Below, piece after piece: positions 7,585 through 15,617 of a stretch of DNA of 64,000 nucleotides. The translations under genes were made by a program, and so were the position numbers. Under the pieces are notes generated by a model. The model did not search any database. It was not told the origin of the DNA and saw nothing but the letters and a program-made list of their open reading frames with translations. The stretch comes from a bacterium C-53 (GTDB lineage Bacteria > Bacillota > Clostridia > Lachnospirales > Lachnospiraceae), in contig RAZD01000011.1 in NCBI GenBank assembly GCA_003612525.1, positions 1 to 64,000 on the forward strand, read 5' to 3'. Numbering within the stretch: the first letter of the stretch is position 1; each line of letters opens with the position of its first letter.

Positions 7585-9031
7585 TCGCAGCCTGTTTGCA
7601 AAAGTATTCCTTTTCACCACGGTTCTGCTCATTTTTATGAGTTTCCTTGTCTACGGACTGCTTGCATGGTTCATGCCGCACTCATACTCCATTGAATTGA
7701 ACGATGCATTGGACCGACAGACACATAACTTCATCCGGGAGCTGGAGCAGGTTTCCATTGAAGAAAGCGGCGGTCTGTTTGATACGTTTCTCCTGAACAG
7801 CGCTGTAAATTACGTCTCACTCTATACAGACAATGGGCAGTCCATTCCTCTCCCGACTGACCAGGAATCAACATCTGACATTCAGGCGATGGAAGCGGCT
7901 GTCTGTGAAGAAAACGTCGCCCTCCAGGAAGCATCCAGTTACGAAGAAGCGCCTGCCCTGTTAAGCAACTATTATTTCTCTTTTCACGGTTCTGACGAAC
8001 GCTATCTGCTGACTGTCTACGGAGATGCCGCCAGAGTGGAAGAACTTCGCAGTTCCTTCGTGAACTTATTTCCGCTCCTGCTTTTTTCTATTGTGATAAC
8101 CGCACTTGCCGCATCTGTATTGTATTCTCACATGATAACAAAGCCTGTACGCAGAATCAGCCGCATATCAAAAGAAATGTCCGCTTTAAACCTCGAATGG
8201 CAGCTTGAGGAGAGACGTTCCGATGAACTGGGTACACTGGAAAAAAGCCTGAATTTTTTATCCAGAAAGCTTTCCGGCACGCTGTCTGAACTACAGCTGG
8301 CCAATCAGAAGCTTGAGCAGGATATCACACTTGTAAGAGAGCTGGAACAAGCCCGCCTTGACTTCTTCTCTGCCGCCTCCCACGAACTAAAAACGCCTGT
8401 TACAATCATTAAAGGGCAGCTTGAGGGGATGCTCTTCAAAATAGGCGCCTACAAAGACCGTGAGAAATACCTGGCGCGGGCGCTTAAAGTTACCGGGAAC
8501 CTTGAACGAATGGTCGATGAAATTCTGACACTCTCAAGACTTGAAACTGCCTCCGCTGATTTTCAGACAGAGCCTTTCGACTATATTCCTCTGATATACG
8601 GCTGTATCAGTGAAGTGGAAGATTTCATTGCGGAAAAAGAACTAAAGCTGAACCTCTCTCTTCCGTCTTCCGCTCTCCTTTCGGGAAACGCCTTTCTGAT
8701 CGGAAAGGTATTCTCAAACCTAATCGGAAATGCAGTAAAGTATTCACCGCAAGGCGCAGAGATTACCGTATCCGCCACAGAAACGCCGAATCAGTTTACC
8801 TTTTCCGTACAAAATACAGGCACACATATTCCTGACGAAGACCTGCCCAAAATCTTTGACGCATTCTTCCGCACGGACCCATCGCGCAACCGTTCCACAG
8901 GCGGCAGCGGCTTAGGGCTTTATATCGTACAGAAAATCCTGTGCCACCATAAGAGCAAATGCAGGGCGGAAAATACCTTGTCCGGCGTCTGCTTTTCATT
9001 TGATATGGAAAAAGACGGATATAAGGGCTGA
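7568..9031 (+). CDS. Sensor histidine kinase
   Basis: A 487-residue membrane kinase. It has a membrane helix at about residues 10-33, an extracytoplasmic sensor region of about 135 residues, and a second membrane helix (VNLFPLLLFSIVITALAA). A HAMP linker follows, then the dimerisation/phospho-acceptor helix with SHELKTPV, and an HATPase domain with NLIGNAVKYSP, a D.G-like box and GGSGLGLYIV. I take the TTG at 7568 as start: AGGGGTGG lies 8 bases upstream and it gives a normal short N-terminus. A longer frame from 7523 would overlap the regulator gene by 62 bases. The last residues are followed by a hairpin. Confidence 0.92.
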   Translation: MIKKINRSLFAKVFLFTTVLLIFMSFLVYGLLAWFMPHSYSIELNDALDRQTHNFIRELEQVSIEESGGLFDTFLLNSAVNYVSLYTDNGQSIPLPTDQESTSDIQAMEAAVCEENVALQEASSYEEAPALLSNYYFSFHGSDERYLLTVYGDAARVEELRSSFVNLFPLLLFSIVITALAASVLYSHMITKPVRRISRISKEMSALNLEWQLEERRSDELGTLEKSLNFLSRKLSGTLSELQLANQKLEQDITLVRELEQARLDFFSAASHELKTPVTIIKGQLEGMLFKIGAYKDREKYLARALKVTGNLERMVDEILTLSRLETASADFQTEPFDYIPLIYGCISEVEDFIAEKELKLNLSLPSSALLSGNAFLIGKVFSNLIGNAVKYSPQGAEITVSATETPNQFTFSVQNTGTHIPDEDLPKIFDAFFRTDPSRNRSTGGSGLGLYIVQKILCHHKSKCRAENTLSGVCFSFDMEKDGYKG

Positions 9032-9057
9032 CAATCCCCTCTCTGGATTGCAGCCCT
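9024..9057 (+). terminator. Hairpin after the histidine kinase gene
   Basis: AGGGCTG(A)CAATCC pairs with GGATTGCAGCCCT across a short loop, overlapping the kinase stop codon. There is no T tract, so it may be a processing or stability element rather than a terminator. Confidence 0.45.
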
Positions 9058-9205
9058 GCCAATCTGCATGCCGTCTTCCCACTGTTTACACATCTTCTCT
9101 TTTCAATCTTCACGCAAAACACACACAAAGCACAACGGCATCACAAACACCTCTGTTAATCTTATTCTAAATTCCATTTATGATAAAGAAAGCGAGGACA
9201 ATACT

Positions 9206-10087
9206 ATGAAACATATGCTATACCTGTTCTTATTCCTTCTGTTGACAGGCTGTGCGGCCAGCCAAACGGCAGATGCAGATCACATCTCAAGCTCTGAAAC
9301 CACATGCGCTCGTGACACCGCATATGAAACTGCCGCCGCAAATACAGAAACCACTCATGTATACGAGACTGCCTATAACAGCGCCGAAGATGAAATGAGC
9401 ACATCTGAAGTCGGCGAAATCCTGTATGCGCCGTATCAGAAATTCGGACTCATCTATGATAAATCCCACAATATGCTGACCTATCACGGCGAACCGGTCC
9501 GTTGGTTTGAAGATTACTATCCCATAGGCGACGGCATATATGCAGGTGCGGACTTTTTTGACAAAACCGGAACCGTCGATGTATATGCAGAACGTGATTT
9601 CAGTAAACTGTCAATATCCTCTGACGGTTCTTACGACCCGTCCGGTGAATTGACCGGACTTAAAAAATTTACGCAGAAAGAATTTGATGAACGGGATATT
9701 GGCCCGCTTCTGTATCCAAAACCAAATGAAGCGACAGCCGAGGAAGCTTCATTTGAATCAGGCGCCAATGCAAAAATTGCCGCCGAATATGCACCGTTTG
9801 GCGTCACATGGTATGATACGCCAAACGGCGGCTGGTATTACAAAGGCCAAAAAATACGTACTCTCAAAGATGTCCTGACTTCAAACGGAGAAAGTATGAG
9901 CAGCGGAAAGTTCGAAGGCATTCTGCGGTGTTTCGGAGACCCAAACGGCACTGTCTCGCTCACCGTTGTACGTGACTATGACAGACCGAATGCAGAGGGT
10001 TACGGCACACTGACCAGCATAGAACTCTCAGAAGAAGAGCCCTCTGATGAAATCATTCTGTCAGAATCACCTTCCAGCGCTCCTTAA
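9206..10087 (+). CDS. Predicted lipoprotein with two related repeats
   Basis: The start at 9206 has a GAGGA site 7 bases upstream and gives a lipoprotein signal: hydrophobic stretch YLFLFLLL then LTGC with the lipidated Cys16. After a Thr/Ser/Glu-rich linker, the 293-residue protein shows two similar blocks. Each begins 'APY..FGLIYD...MLTYHGEPVR' or 'APFGVTWYD...GGWYYKGQKIR' and continues to a segment with aspartates and 'V.ERDF' or 'VVRDYD'. I do not recognise a family. It would be anchored outside the membrane. Its 3' end overlaps the convergent glycosylase gene by 35 bases. It follows the two-component system and may be its target or part of its sensing. Confidence 0.75.
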   Translation: MKHMLYLFLFLLLTGCAASQTADADHISSSETTCARDTAYETAAANTETTHVYETAYNSAEDEMSTSEVGEILYAPYQKFGLIYDKSHNMLTYHGEPVRWFEDYYPIGDGIYAGADFFDKTGTVDVYAERDFSKLSISSDGSYDPSGELTGLKKFTQKEFDERDIGPLLYPKPNEATAEEASFESGANAKIAAEYAPFGVTWYDTPNGGWYYKGQKIRTLKDVLTSNGESMSSGKFEGILRCFGDPNGTVSLTVVRDYDRPNAEGYGTLTSIELSEEEPSDEIILSESPSSAP

Positions 10088-10547
10088 GCCGCTCCATCTG
10101 ATAAGCAGCATTCGCAGGACTTGTAGACGGCAGGGTAATGATTTCCCTGCCCGTCTCTTTCTTTACATAACGCTCATAAAGCTTTGCCGCTGTAGAACCA
10201 TTCGCATAAATCGTATGGATTCCGGTCATACGCAAAAGTCCCGCAATGTCGTTTGGCACGACATTACGGATGCTGCTGTCACTGGAACCAATAATATCGC
10301 AGGAAGCAATCACATCCCAGACAGCAATCTTATTCTCAAGCAGCATTGTTTTCTTCTCATGAATTGTCCCTGGCAAACCACTATGCACAAGCTCTGCAAG
10401 AAGCCTCCAGAATCGGTTCTGTGGATGCCCATAATAGAAATCGTTCTGCCGCGATTTCACGGAAGGAAACGTGCCCAGAATCAGAATTCTGCTCTCCTGA
10501 TCATAAACAGGAGCAAATGTATGGCTTACATGTTCATATTCGCCCAT
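10053..10547 (-). CDS. DNA-deoxyinosine glycosylase (uracil-DNA glycosylase superfamily)
   Basis: A 164-residue protein of the UDG superfamily, closest to the hypoxanthine/deoxyinosine glycosylase group. The N-terminal motif LILGTFPS carries the water-activating region, followed by YYGHPQNRFW, and a late segment PSTSPANA stands in the leucine-loop position. It would excise deaminated purines during base excision repair. The family name is from recollection of these motifs; other UDG-like enzymes share them. It overlaps the lipoprotein gene's end by 35 bases, antisense, and lies 9 bases beyond the HAAS-protein gene's stop. Confidence 0.82.
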   Translation of the reverse strand: MGEYEHVSHTFAPVYDQESRILILGTFPSVKSRQNDFYYGHPQNRFWRLLAELVHSGLPGTIHEKKTMLLENKIAVWDVIASCDIIGSSDSSIRNVVPNDIAGLLRMTGIHTIYANGSTAAKLYERYVKKETGREIITLPSTSPANAAYQMERLKERWKVILTE

Positions 10548-10556
10548 CGTATCCTC

Positions 10557-11540
10557 CTAAGCTCTGCTTTTCACTGCCGCACTGAATGCAGCGAACAAAA
10601 TCCCAACCACCGGATAAATCACCATCGCGCTTGCCCAGTCATCCGCCAGAAACCCTCTCAGAAGAAACACGGCCGTAGCAATCGGCCATACAATCGATGC
10701 CACCATCCCGATAATTTTATTTTTCTTCTTCTTTTCTATGGTAAAATCACCCTCCTGAAGCAGCTTGTCATAAGCTTCTTTCTTCTCACCAAAAGAAACA
10801 AAAAGATAGACCGCCGCCCCGATCAAGGTCAGCGTTAAAGTAAGTGCAACAGCGCCCATAAAATCGTTGTCAGGCGCAAGAAAAGAAACACTGATAACCG
10901 GTATCGCCGACGCGATGCAAAGGCAGACTCCCATAATCACTGATATTGTATATGCAGAATGTCCGTCTTCCCTGCGAAGCATCAGTTCATTCCTCAAAGA
11001 GTCATCTATATGGAATGCATTTTTGAGATATTTATATCTATTTTCCTGCGTATCGGAATAGATAAACAGGGCCACACCCGCAATAATACAGAAAATAAGC
11101 AGAAGCAGTCCACTCAGACTCATAATGCGCCCCAGAAAGCCATCTTCTCCGCCCGGTATATTTTCAACTGCGGATGTCAGCAGCGTCAGTCCTGCCACAC
11201 CGAAAAGAATGGACGCAATACCAGTTCCGATTCTCTTTCCGTTGCCTTCTTTGACACGGATAAAAGATTCGGCTTCCTCCTTATCGACATGTCGAAAATT
11301 CCGGTACGCATCGTCAGGTTCCTCCTGGCGGCTTACGCCCATTTCATGCATCAGTTCGTCAATATTTCCAAATTCTGAAATAACGATTCCGACTGCCTCA
11401 TTCTCCGATTTTCCTTCCGCCTTCATCTCATTGTATTTGTCCGTCATATCCGACAGAAGTTCACTCTTAATCTTCAGGACTTCTTCTGTCTGCGGCCATG
11501 TCTGAAACATATTGTCAAGATACGTTCTTATAGTTTCCAT
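10557..11540 (-). CDS. HAAS/permease-prefix-domain membrane protein
   Basis: A 327-residue integral membrane protein. Residues about 1-65 form the helical prefix domain often paired with PadR regulators (LDNMFQTWP, KIKSELLSDM, AVGIVISEFG). After a linker come about six hydrophobic segments (residues about 105-165, 205-260, 275-320). These proteins are thought to be membrane partners controlled by the neighbouring PadR repressor; their activity is unknown. It is 60 bases downstream of padR on the same strand and presumably shares its promoter. The start has a modest purine-rich site upstream (GGAG about 8 bases before the ATG). Confidence 0.8.
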   Translation of the reverse strand: METIRTYLDNMFQTWPQTEEVLKIKSELLSDMTDKYNEMKAEGKSENEAVGIVISEFGNIDELMHEMGVSRQEEPDDAYRNFRHVDKEEAESFIRVKEGNGKRIGTGIASILFGVAGLTLLTSAVENIPGGEDGFLGRIMSLSGLLLLIFCIIAGVALFIYSDTQENRYKYLKNAFHIDDSLRNELMLRREDGHSAYTISVIMGVCLCIASAIPVISVSFLAPDNDFMGAVALTLTLTLIGAAVYLFVSFGEKKEAYDKLLQEGDFTIEKKKKNKIIGMVASIVWPIATAVFLLRGFLADDWASAMVIYPVVGILFAAFSAAVKSRA

Positions 11541-11599
11541 GTTGATTCACCATACTCCTTTCTCCATGTGCGTAATTCGTAATCCTTCAATCGCACAAA

Positions 11600-11935
11600 C
11601 TATTCCTTCATAAAGCGGCTGACCACATCCTTTGTCAGCTCCCACTCCTCACATTTGCTTTGATAATAAGTTTTTCCTTTCTCGGTAATCCGGTAATAGG
11701 TCCTGCGTTTTCCCTGCGTCCCATCACCGGAATATGATTCAATGTATCCGTTTTTCTGAAGCCTTGTAAACGCAGAATACAAAGTTGTTTCCTTCATCGT
11801 ATATTTTTCTTCGGCTATTTCCCGGATAGACTTCGATATCTCATAACCATAAGAATCGCTTTCCATCAGTAAAAATAAAATGATGGGATCGCTGTAACCT
11901 CTGATAACGTCACTGCTGATTTCCGTTGCCGCCAC
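11600..11935 (-). CDS. PadR-family transcriptional regulator
   Basis: A 111-residue winged-helix repressor of the PadR type: ILFLLMESDSYGYEISKSI, TLYSAFTRLQKNGYI, the wing RRTYYRITEKGK, and a C-terminal dimerisation helix. Members usually repress their own operon and a membrane or drug-efflux partner until a ligand binds. The start is preceded by GGGAGG. The promoter region at 12006-12055 carries a perfect palindrome and a related half site, consistent with autoregulation. The HAAS membrane protein gene follows directly. Confidence 0.92.
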   Translation of the reverse strand: MAATEISSDVIRGYSDPIILFLLMESDSYGYEISKSIREIAEEKYTMKETTLYSAFTRLQKNGYIESYSGDGTQGKRRTYYRITEKGKTYYQSKCEEWELTKDVVSRFMKE

Positions 11936-12005
11936 CTCCCTTTATCGTCTCAAGTACCAGTTTCTGTCACAGTTCATCTTTTTCAACATCTATATACGTC
12001 TGTCG

Positions 12006-12055
12006 TACTACGTCTAACGTAGTATTATTTTACCACGCCTGTCGTAGTATGTCAA
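12006..12055 (-). promoter_or_regulatory. padR operon promoter with palindromic operators
   Basis: On the minus strand TTGACA (12050-12055) and TAAAAT (12027-12032) are 17 bases apart. A perfect 8+8 palindrome with a 3-base spacer, TACTACGT/ACGTAGTA (12006-12024), sits immediately downstream of the -10. The spacer between -35 and -10 holds a related TACTACGACAG sequence that is echoed next to the palindrome (AGTACGACAG). ATACTA...TAGTAT-like palindromes are typical PadR targets, so repressor binding here would occlude the polymerase. Confidence 0.85.
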
Positions 12056-12102
12056 CATGAATCTTTAAAATGCATACCGTTACCCGATATGCTTCAAAAA
12101 TA

Positions 12103-12149
12103 ACAATAAAATAAAGACTTTCCAAAGAATCATCTCTCTGAAAAGTCTT
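12103..12149 (-). terminator. Terminator after tRNA-Thr
   Basis: AAGACTTTTC and GGAAAGTCTT (12114-12123 with 12140-12149) form a 10-pair stem. On the minus strand it is followed by TATTTTATTGTT. It begins 19 bases beyond the tRNA 3' end. Confidence 0.8.
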
Positions 12150-12167
12150 CATTCTTAAATATTTTCA

Positions 12168-12240
12168 TGCTGGCAACCAGAATCGAACTGGTGACCTCAT
12201 CACTACCAATGATGCGCGCTACCGACTGTGCCATGCCAGC
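12168..12240 (-). tRNA. tRNA-Thr (anticodon GGU)
   Basis: The minus strand folds as a 73-base tRNA. The acceptor stem is GCTGGCA/TGCCAGC with discriminator A, the anticodon stem CATCA/TGATG encloses loop TTGGTAG (anticodon GGT), and the T stem ACCAG/CTGGT encloses TTCGATT. The D stem GCAC/GCGC contains one A-C mismatch. The CCA end is not encoded. It is followed by a terminator. Confidence 0.93.
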
Positions 12241-12290
12241 CCGTCAAATTCATGACCGAATCATATTCTATCATAATTACGCATCAAATG

Positions 12291-12902
12291 TCAATGCGGC
12301 AAAACGTATTTTTTTAATTTTGTTCGGATACGCTGCAAAGCATTATCCGTTGATTTCAAATCGCGTCCCAGAACTTTTGCAATCTCCGTATAGGACATAC
12401 CCGTCATATGGAGATCAAGCACCTCTTTTTCCATCTGGCTTAACTGCTCCTCAATCGCACGCTCCAGATTTTCCAGATTTTCCCGGTCAATCACCATTGT
12501 CTCGGGGTTTCCGCCATCTACGGAAGACAAGATATTCATCAGAGGCGTTTCATCATTGTCATCACTGCCGTTCCCATAAAGCGATATATAACCGTTTAAA
12601 GGCGAATGTTTCTTTCTGCCGCTTGCTCTCACAGCCGTGTACATCTGCCTCGATACGCAAAGTTCCGCAAATGTATGAAAACTCGCATCCCTTCCGCAGT
12701 CATAATCACGAACCGCCTTGAAAAGGCCGATCATTCCCTCCTGTATCAGGTCTTCCGTGTCCGCACCCAGTATATACATAGATTTGGCCTTGCTTCTGAC
12801 CAAATCTTTATATTTTTCCATAATAAAATCCGTAATCGAATTTTCCCCGTCACGAAGCCGTATAATCAGTTCCTCATCCGTACAGCCGCTGTAATCTTTC
12901 AT
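12291..12902 (-). CDS. sigH: RNA polymerase sigma-H factor (sporulation/stationary phase)
   Basis: A 203-residue sigma-70-family factor with region 2 (DLIQEGMIGLFKAVRDYD, FHTFAELCVSRQMYTAVR) and region 4 (LSQMEKEVLDLHMTGMSYTEIAKVLG, then a recognition helix) but no region 1. Length, motifs and position directly after rlmB match SigH, the early sporulation and competence sigma factor of Bacilli and Clostridia. I use the start at 12902, with GAGGA 4 bases upstream; the frame extends to 12944 but has no better site. The gene lies downstream of an intercistronic repeat (12947-13005). Confidence 0.93.
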   Translation of the reverse strand: MKDYSGCTDEELIIRLRDGENSITDFIMEKYKDLVRSKAKSMYILGADTEDLIQEGMIGLFKAVRDYDCGRDASFHTFAELCVSRQMYTAVRASGRKKHSPLNGYISLYGNGSDDNDETPLMNILSSVDGGNPETMVIDRENLENLERAIEEQLSQMEKEVLDLHMTGMSYTEIAKVLGRDLKSTDNALQRIRTKLKKYVLPH

Positions 12903-12946
12903 AGTTTCCTCCGAACCGACTCCCCTTTTCCTCCATGCTGCCAATA

Positions 12947-13005
12947 CCCCGCAAATCGGGGGACGTCAGCATAAATCTGACAACTGAAAAATCCTGATTT
13001 TTCAA
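12947..13005 (-). repeat. Intercistronic repeat element, copy 2
   Basis: Begins one base after the rlmB stop codon. Read on the minus strand, it opens with a hairpin TTGAAAAATC/GATTTTTCA, then TTGTCAGATTTATGCTGACGTC, and closes with CCCCCGATTTGCGGGG, itself a possible hairpin. It aligns over its whole length with 1195-1250. It occupies the rlmB-sigH gap. Confidence 0.65.
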
Positions 13006-13006
13006 C

Positions 13007-13744
13007 CTAATTCCTCTGCCTCACAATCTCAAACGCCAGAACTCCCGCCGCAACAGAGGCATTCAGCGAATCGATATCACCCTTCATCGGAATCGCTGCA
13101 ACGTAGTCACACTTCTGTCTTACAAGGCGCGCGACTCCATCTCCCTCACCGCCAATCACAAGCCCAATCGGTCCGCGAAGGTCAAGATTATACATCACCT
13201 CGCCGCCCATATCCGCACACACAAACCAAAGTCCCTTTTCCTTGAGGGCCTCAATTGTCTTGCCAATGTTCGTTACCTTCACAACCGGCGTGTAATTGAT
13301 CGCCCCGGCTGAAGCCTTTGCCACCGTAGCGGTCAGCCCCACCGCACGGTTTTTGGGGATGATAACACCGTGAGCGCCCGCCTGATTCGCTGTACGGATA
13401 ATCGCTCCCAGGTTATGAGGATCTTCGATATTATCAAGAAGGATGACAAACGGCGGCTCTCCGCGCTTCTCCGCCAGCGAAAAAATATCTGCCATCTCGG
13501 AATATTCATAGGCGGCTGAATAAGCGATGGCTCCCTGGTGGCTCCCCGTCTCTGACATCTGGTCCAGTCTGTCCCTTGCCACAAAGCGGATTGGCACTCC
13601 CTGCTTTTTCGCCTCTCTTTTAATCGTCTGCATCGGCCCGTCCTGACAGCCGTCCAGAAGAAACAGCTTGTCGATCGGCCTGCCGGAACGGAATGCCTCA
13701 ATGATTGCGTTCCTTCCCTCTATTGTATCCTCGTGGTATCTCAT
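13007..13744 (-). CDS. rlmB: 23S rRNA (guanosine-2'-O)-methyltransferase, SpoU family
   Basis: A 245-residue TrmH/SpoU-type methyltransferase. An N-terminal substrate-binding domain (residues 1-75: EGRNAIIEAFRSG, KLFLLDGCQDGP) precedes the knotted SAM-binding domain with motif 1 NLGAIIRTANQAG, motif 2 GLVIGGEGDGV and motif 3 IPMKGDIDSLNASVAAGVLAFE. It methylates the ribose of a P-loop guanosine in 23S rRNA. The start has a GGGGG site 6 bases upstream. Position between mrnC and sigH is the standard Firmicutes arrangement. Confidence 0.95.
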   Translation of the reverse strand: MRYHEDTIEGRNAIIEAFRSGRPIDKLFLLDGCQDGPMQTIKREAKKQGVPIRFVARDRLDQMSETGSHQGAIAYSAAYEYSEMADIFSLAEKRGEPPFVILLDNIEDPHNLGAIIRTANQAGAHGVIIPKNRAVGLTATVAKASAGAINYTPVVKVTNIGKTIEALKEKGLWFVCADMGGEVMYNLDLRGPIGLVIGGEGDGVARLVRQKCDYVAAIPMKGDIDSLNASVAAGVLAFEIVRQRN

Positions 13745-13755
13745 TGAAATCCCCC

Positions 13756-13774
13756 TGCCTTTCCATAGCCTGCA
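13756..13774 (-). repeat. 19-base motif shared with 40424-40442
   Basis: On the minus strand TGCAGGCTATGGAAAGGCA lies just before the rlmB ribosome site. At 40424-40442 the same string occurs with one change (C to T) before a BMC-H gene. Both are in short gaps after a stop codon and before a start. Confidence 0.5.
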
Positions 13775-13782
13775 CCCCGGAC

Positions 13783-14226
13783 TCAGGTTCCATATTGTCC
13801 GGTCAGCTCCATACCCATCTTTAAAAGTGTTACAATCCTCTCCATATCTCCTTTCAGATACAGATAGCCGGTCAGCGCTTCCATTCCTGTCGCCTTACGA
13901 TAGTCCTGAATTGAAGCATTCTTCGCACTGCTGCCCGACTTTGCATTCCTTCCCCGGCGGTATATGGCTTCCTCCTCCTGCGTAAGAAGCGGATGAAGAG
14001 CCTCCGCAACCGCCGCCTGCGCTTCCGCTTTCACTAAGGATGTCGTTTCCTTGTGAAGACGGTTTACCGGCACATTCCCCCTGTCCACAATAATTGTCCG
14101 TATCACAAGGCTGTACACTGCATCCCCGATAAAAGCAAGTGCAAGCGGCGAATATTCTTTCGGGTTTGTCTTTGCTTCCCCGAAACTTTTTATCACATAA
14201 TCCTTCAGATTCAGGCTCTCTTCCAT
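13783..14226 (-). CDS. mrnC: Mini-ribonuclease III
   Basis: A 147-residue protein with a lone RNase III catalytic domain (SPLALAFIGDAVYSLVIR, then KSGSSAKNASIQDYRKATG, then EALTGYLYLKGD) and no double-stranded-RNA-binding domain. Mini-III matures 23S rRNA ends in Firmicutes. The signature acidic residues are Asp35 in IGDA and the glutamate before ALTGYLYL. Its start lies within the last 16 bases of cysS, indicating coupling, and rlmB follows after 38 bases. Confidence 0.94.
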   Translation of the reverse strand: MEESLNLKDYVIKSFGEAKTNPKEYSPLALAFIGDAVYSLVIRTIIVDRGNVPVNRLHKETTSLVKAEAQAAVAEALHPLLTQEEEAIYRRGRNAKSGSSAKNASIQDYRKATGMEALTGYLYLKGDMERIVTLLKMGMELTGQYGT

Positions 14227-15617
14227 TTGACTCCTTCTCGCGTATCCTCCAGAATAATTCCCTTGTTCAGAAGTTCATTTCTGATCTCATCTGCTCTTGC
14301 AAAGTCTTTTGTCTTTCTCGCAGCCTGTCTCTCTTCAATCAAAGCCTCGATATCCGCATCCAGAAGTTCCTCCTCCTGGTCCGTAATCAGCCCCAGTGTA
14401 TCGCATAAAGACACAATCTTTTCTTTCAGAGCCTTTCCATACGCACATGAACTGTTTTCATCCGCTGTAGTATTTGCAAACTTCACAAGTTCAAAAATAG
14501 CAGAAACAGCATCCGCCGTATTCAGATCATCGTCCATAGCGTCACAGAATTTACGGACATACCCCTCCGTCTTCTCAATCTGCGCTTTTTCTTCGTCTGT
14601 CAGAGATTTCTCACTGTTTTTCTGCGAAAGATACGTAAGATTGGCAACCGATGTCCGTATGCGGTCAAATCCGCTTTTCGCAGCTTCCATCAAATCCGCG
14701 CTGAAATTAAGCGGACTCCTGTAATGAGCACTCAGCATAAAAAAGCGCAGCACCTGAAGATCATATTTTTCACTGATATCCCGCACAGTAAAAAAGTTTC
14801 CAAGCGATTTACTCATCTTCTTGTTCTCAATATTCAAGAAACCATTATGAAGCCAGTATCTTGCAAAAGGTTTTCCATTCGCCGCCTCGCTCTGGGCAAT
14901 TTCATTCTCGTGATGAGGGAAGATCAGGTCTTCGCCGCCGGCATGAATGTCAATTTCCTCACCGAGATATTTCTTTGACATAACGGAACACTCAATGTGC
15001 CATCCCGGGCGTCCCTCACACCACGGTGACTCCCAGAAAGGCTCCCCTTCCTTCTTCGGTTTCCAGAGGACAAAATCAAATTCATCCTCTTTCCCATCCC
15101 CCGTTACCTTGATATCGCGGTGTCCCGCCTCAAGATCATCCAGATTCTTGTGAGAAAGTTTCCCGTAATCCTGGAAGCTTCTGACACGGAAATATACCGT
15201 ACCATCCTTTGCCGCATACGCATGTCCCTTATCGATCAGTGTCCGGATCATATCAAGCATTCCCGGAATTTCCTCCGTCGCTTTCGGATGTGTCGTCGCC
15301 GGAAGTACATTCAGAGCTTCCATATCCTTTTTGCACTCAGCGATATAACGCTCGGAAATCACGGAAGACTCCACGCCTTCCGCAATCGCCGCCTTAATGA
15401 TCTTATCATCCACATCCGTAAAATTGGACACATAATTCACTTTATAGCCACAGAACTCCATATAACGCCGGAACGTATCAAAAACGATCATCGGCCTGGC
15501 ATTTCCGATATGAATCAGATTATAGACCGTCGGCCCGCATACATACATCTTGATCTCACCGGGAGTAATTGGTACAAATTCTTCTTTTTTTCTTGTCAAT
15601 GTATTAAATAACTTCAT
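14211..15617 (-). CDS. cysS: Cysteinyl-tRNA synthetase
   Basis: A class I synthetase of 468 residues. The HIGH motif appears as HIGNARP, with zinc-ligand cysteine in MYVCGPTVYNL. The SCHHENEIAQ-type region reads FPHHENEIAQSE, KKMSKSLGN is intact, and the C-terminal helical anticodon domain is present. I prefer the start at 15617 because GAGG lies 10 bases upstream; the ATG at 15626 has its purine tract too close. It overlaps the end of cysE by about 14 bases. It is expected to be regulated by the cysteine T-box at 16351-16590. Confidence 0.96.
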   Translation of the reverse strand: MKLFNTLTRKKEEFVPITPGEIKMYVCGPTVYNLIHIGNARPMIVFDTFRRYMEFCGYKVNYVSNFTDVDDKIIKAAIAEGVESSVISERYIAECKKDMEALNVLPATTHPKATEEIPGMLDMIRTLIDKGHAYAAKDGTVYFRVRSFQDYGKLSHKNLDDLEAGHRDIKVTGDGKEDEFDFVLWKPKKEGEPFWESPWCEGRPGWHIECSVMSKKYLGEEIDIHAGGEDLIFPHHENEIAQSEAANGKPFARYWLHNGFLNIENKKMSKSLGNFFTVRDISEKYDLQVLRFFMLSAHYRSPLNFSADLMEAAKSGFDRIRTSVANLTYLSQKNSEKSLTDEEKAQIEKTEGYVRKFCDAMDDDLNTADAVSAIFELVKFANTTADENSSCAYGKALKEKIVSLCDTLGLITDQEEELLDADIEALIEERQAARKTKDFARADEIRNELLNKGIILEDTREGVKWKRA

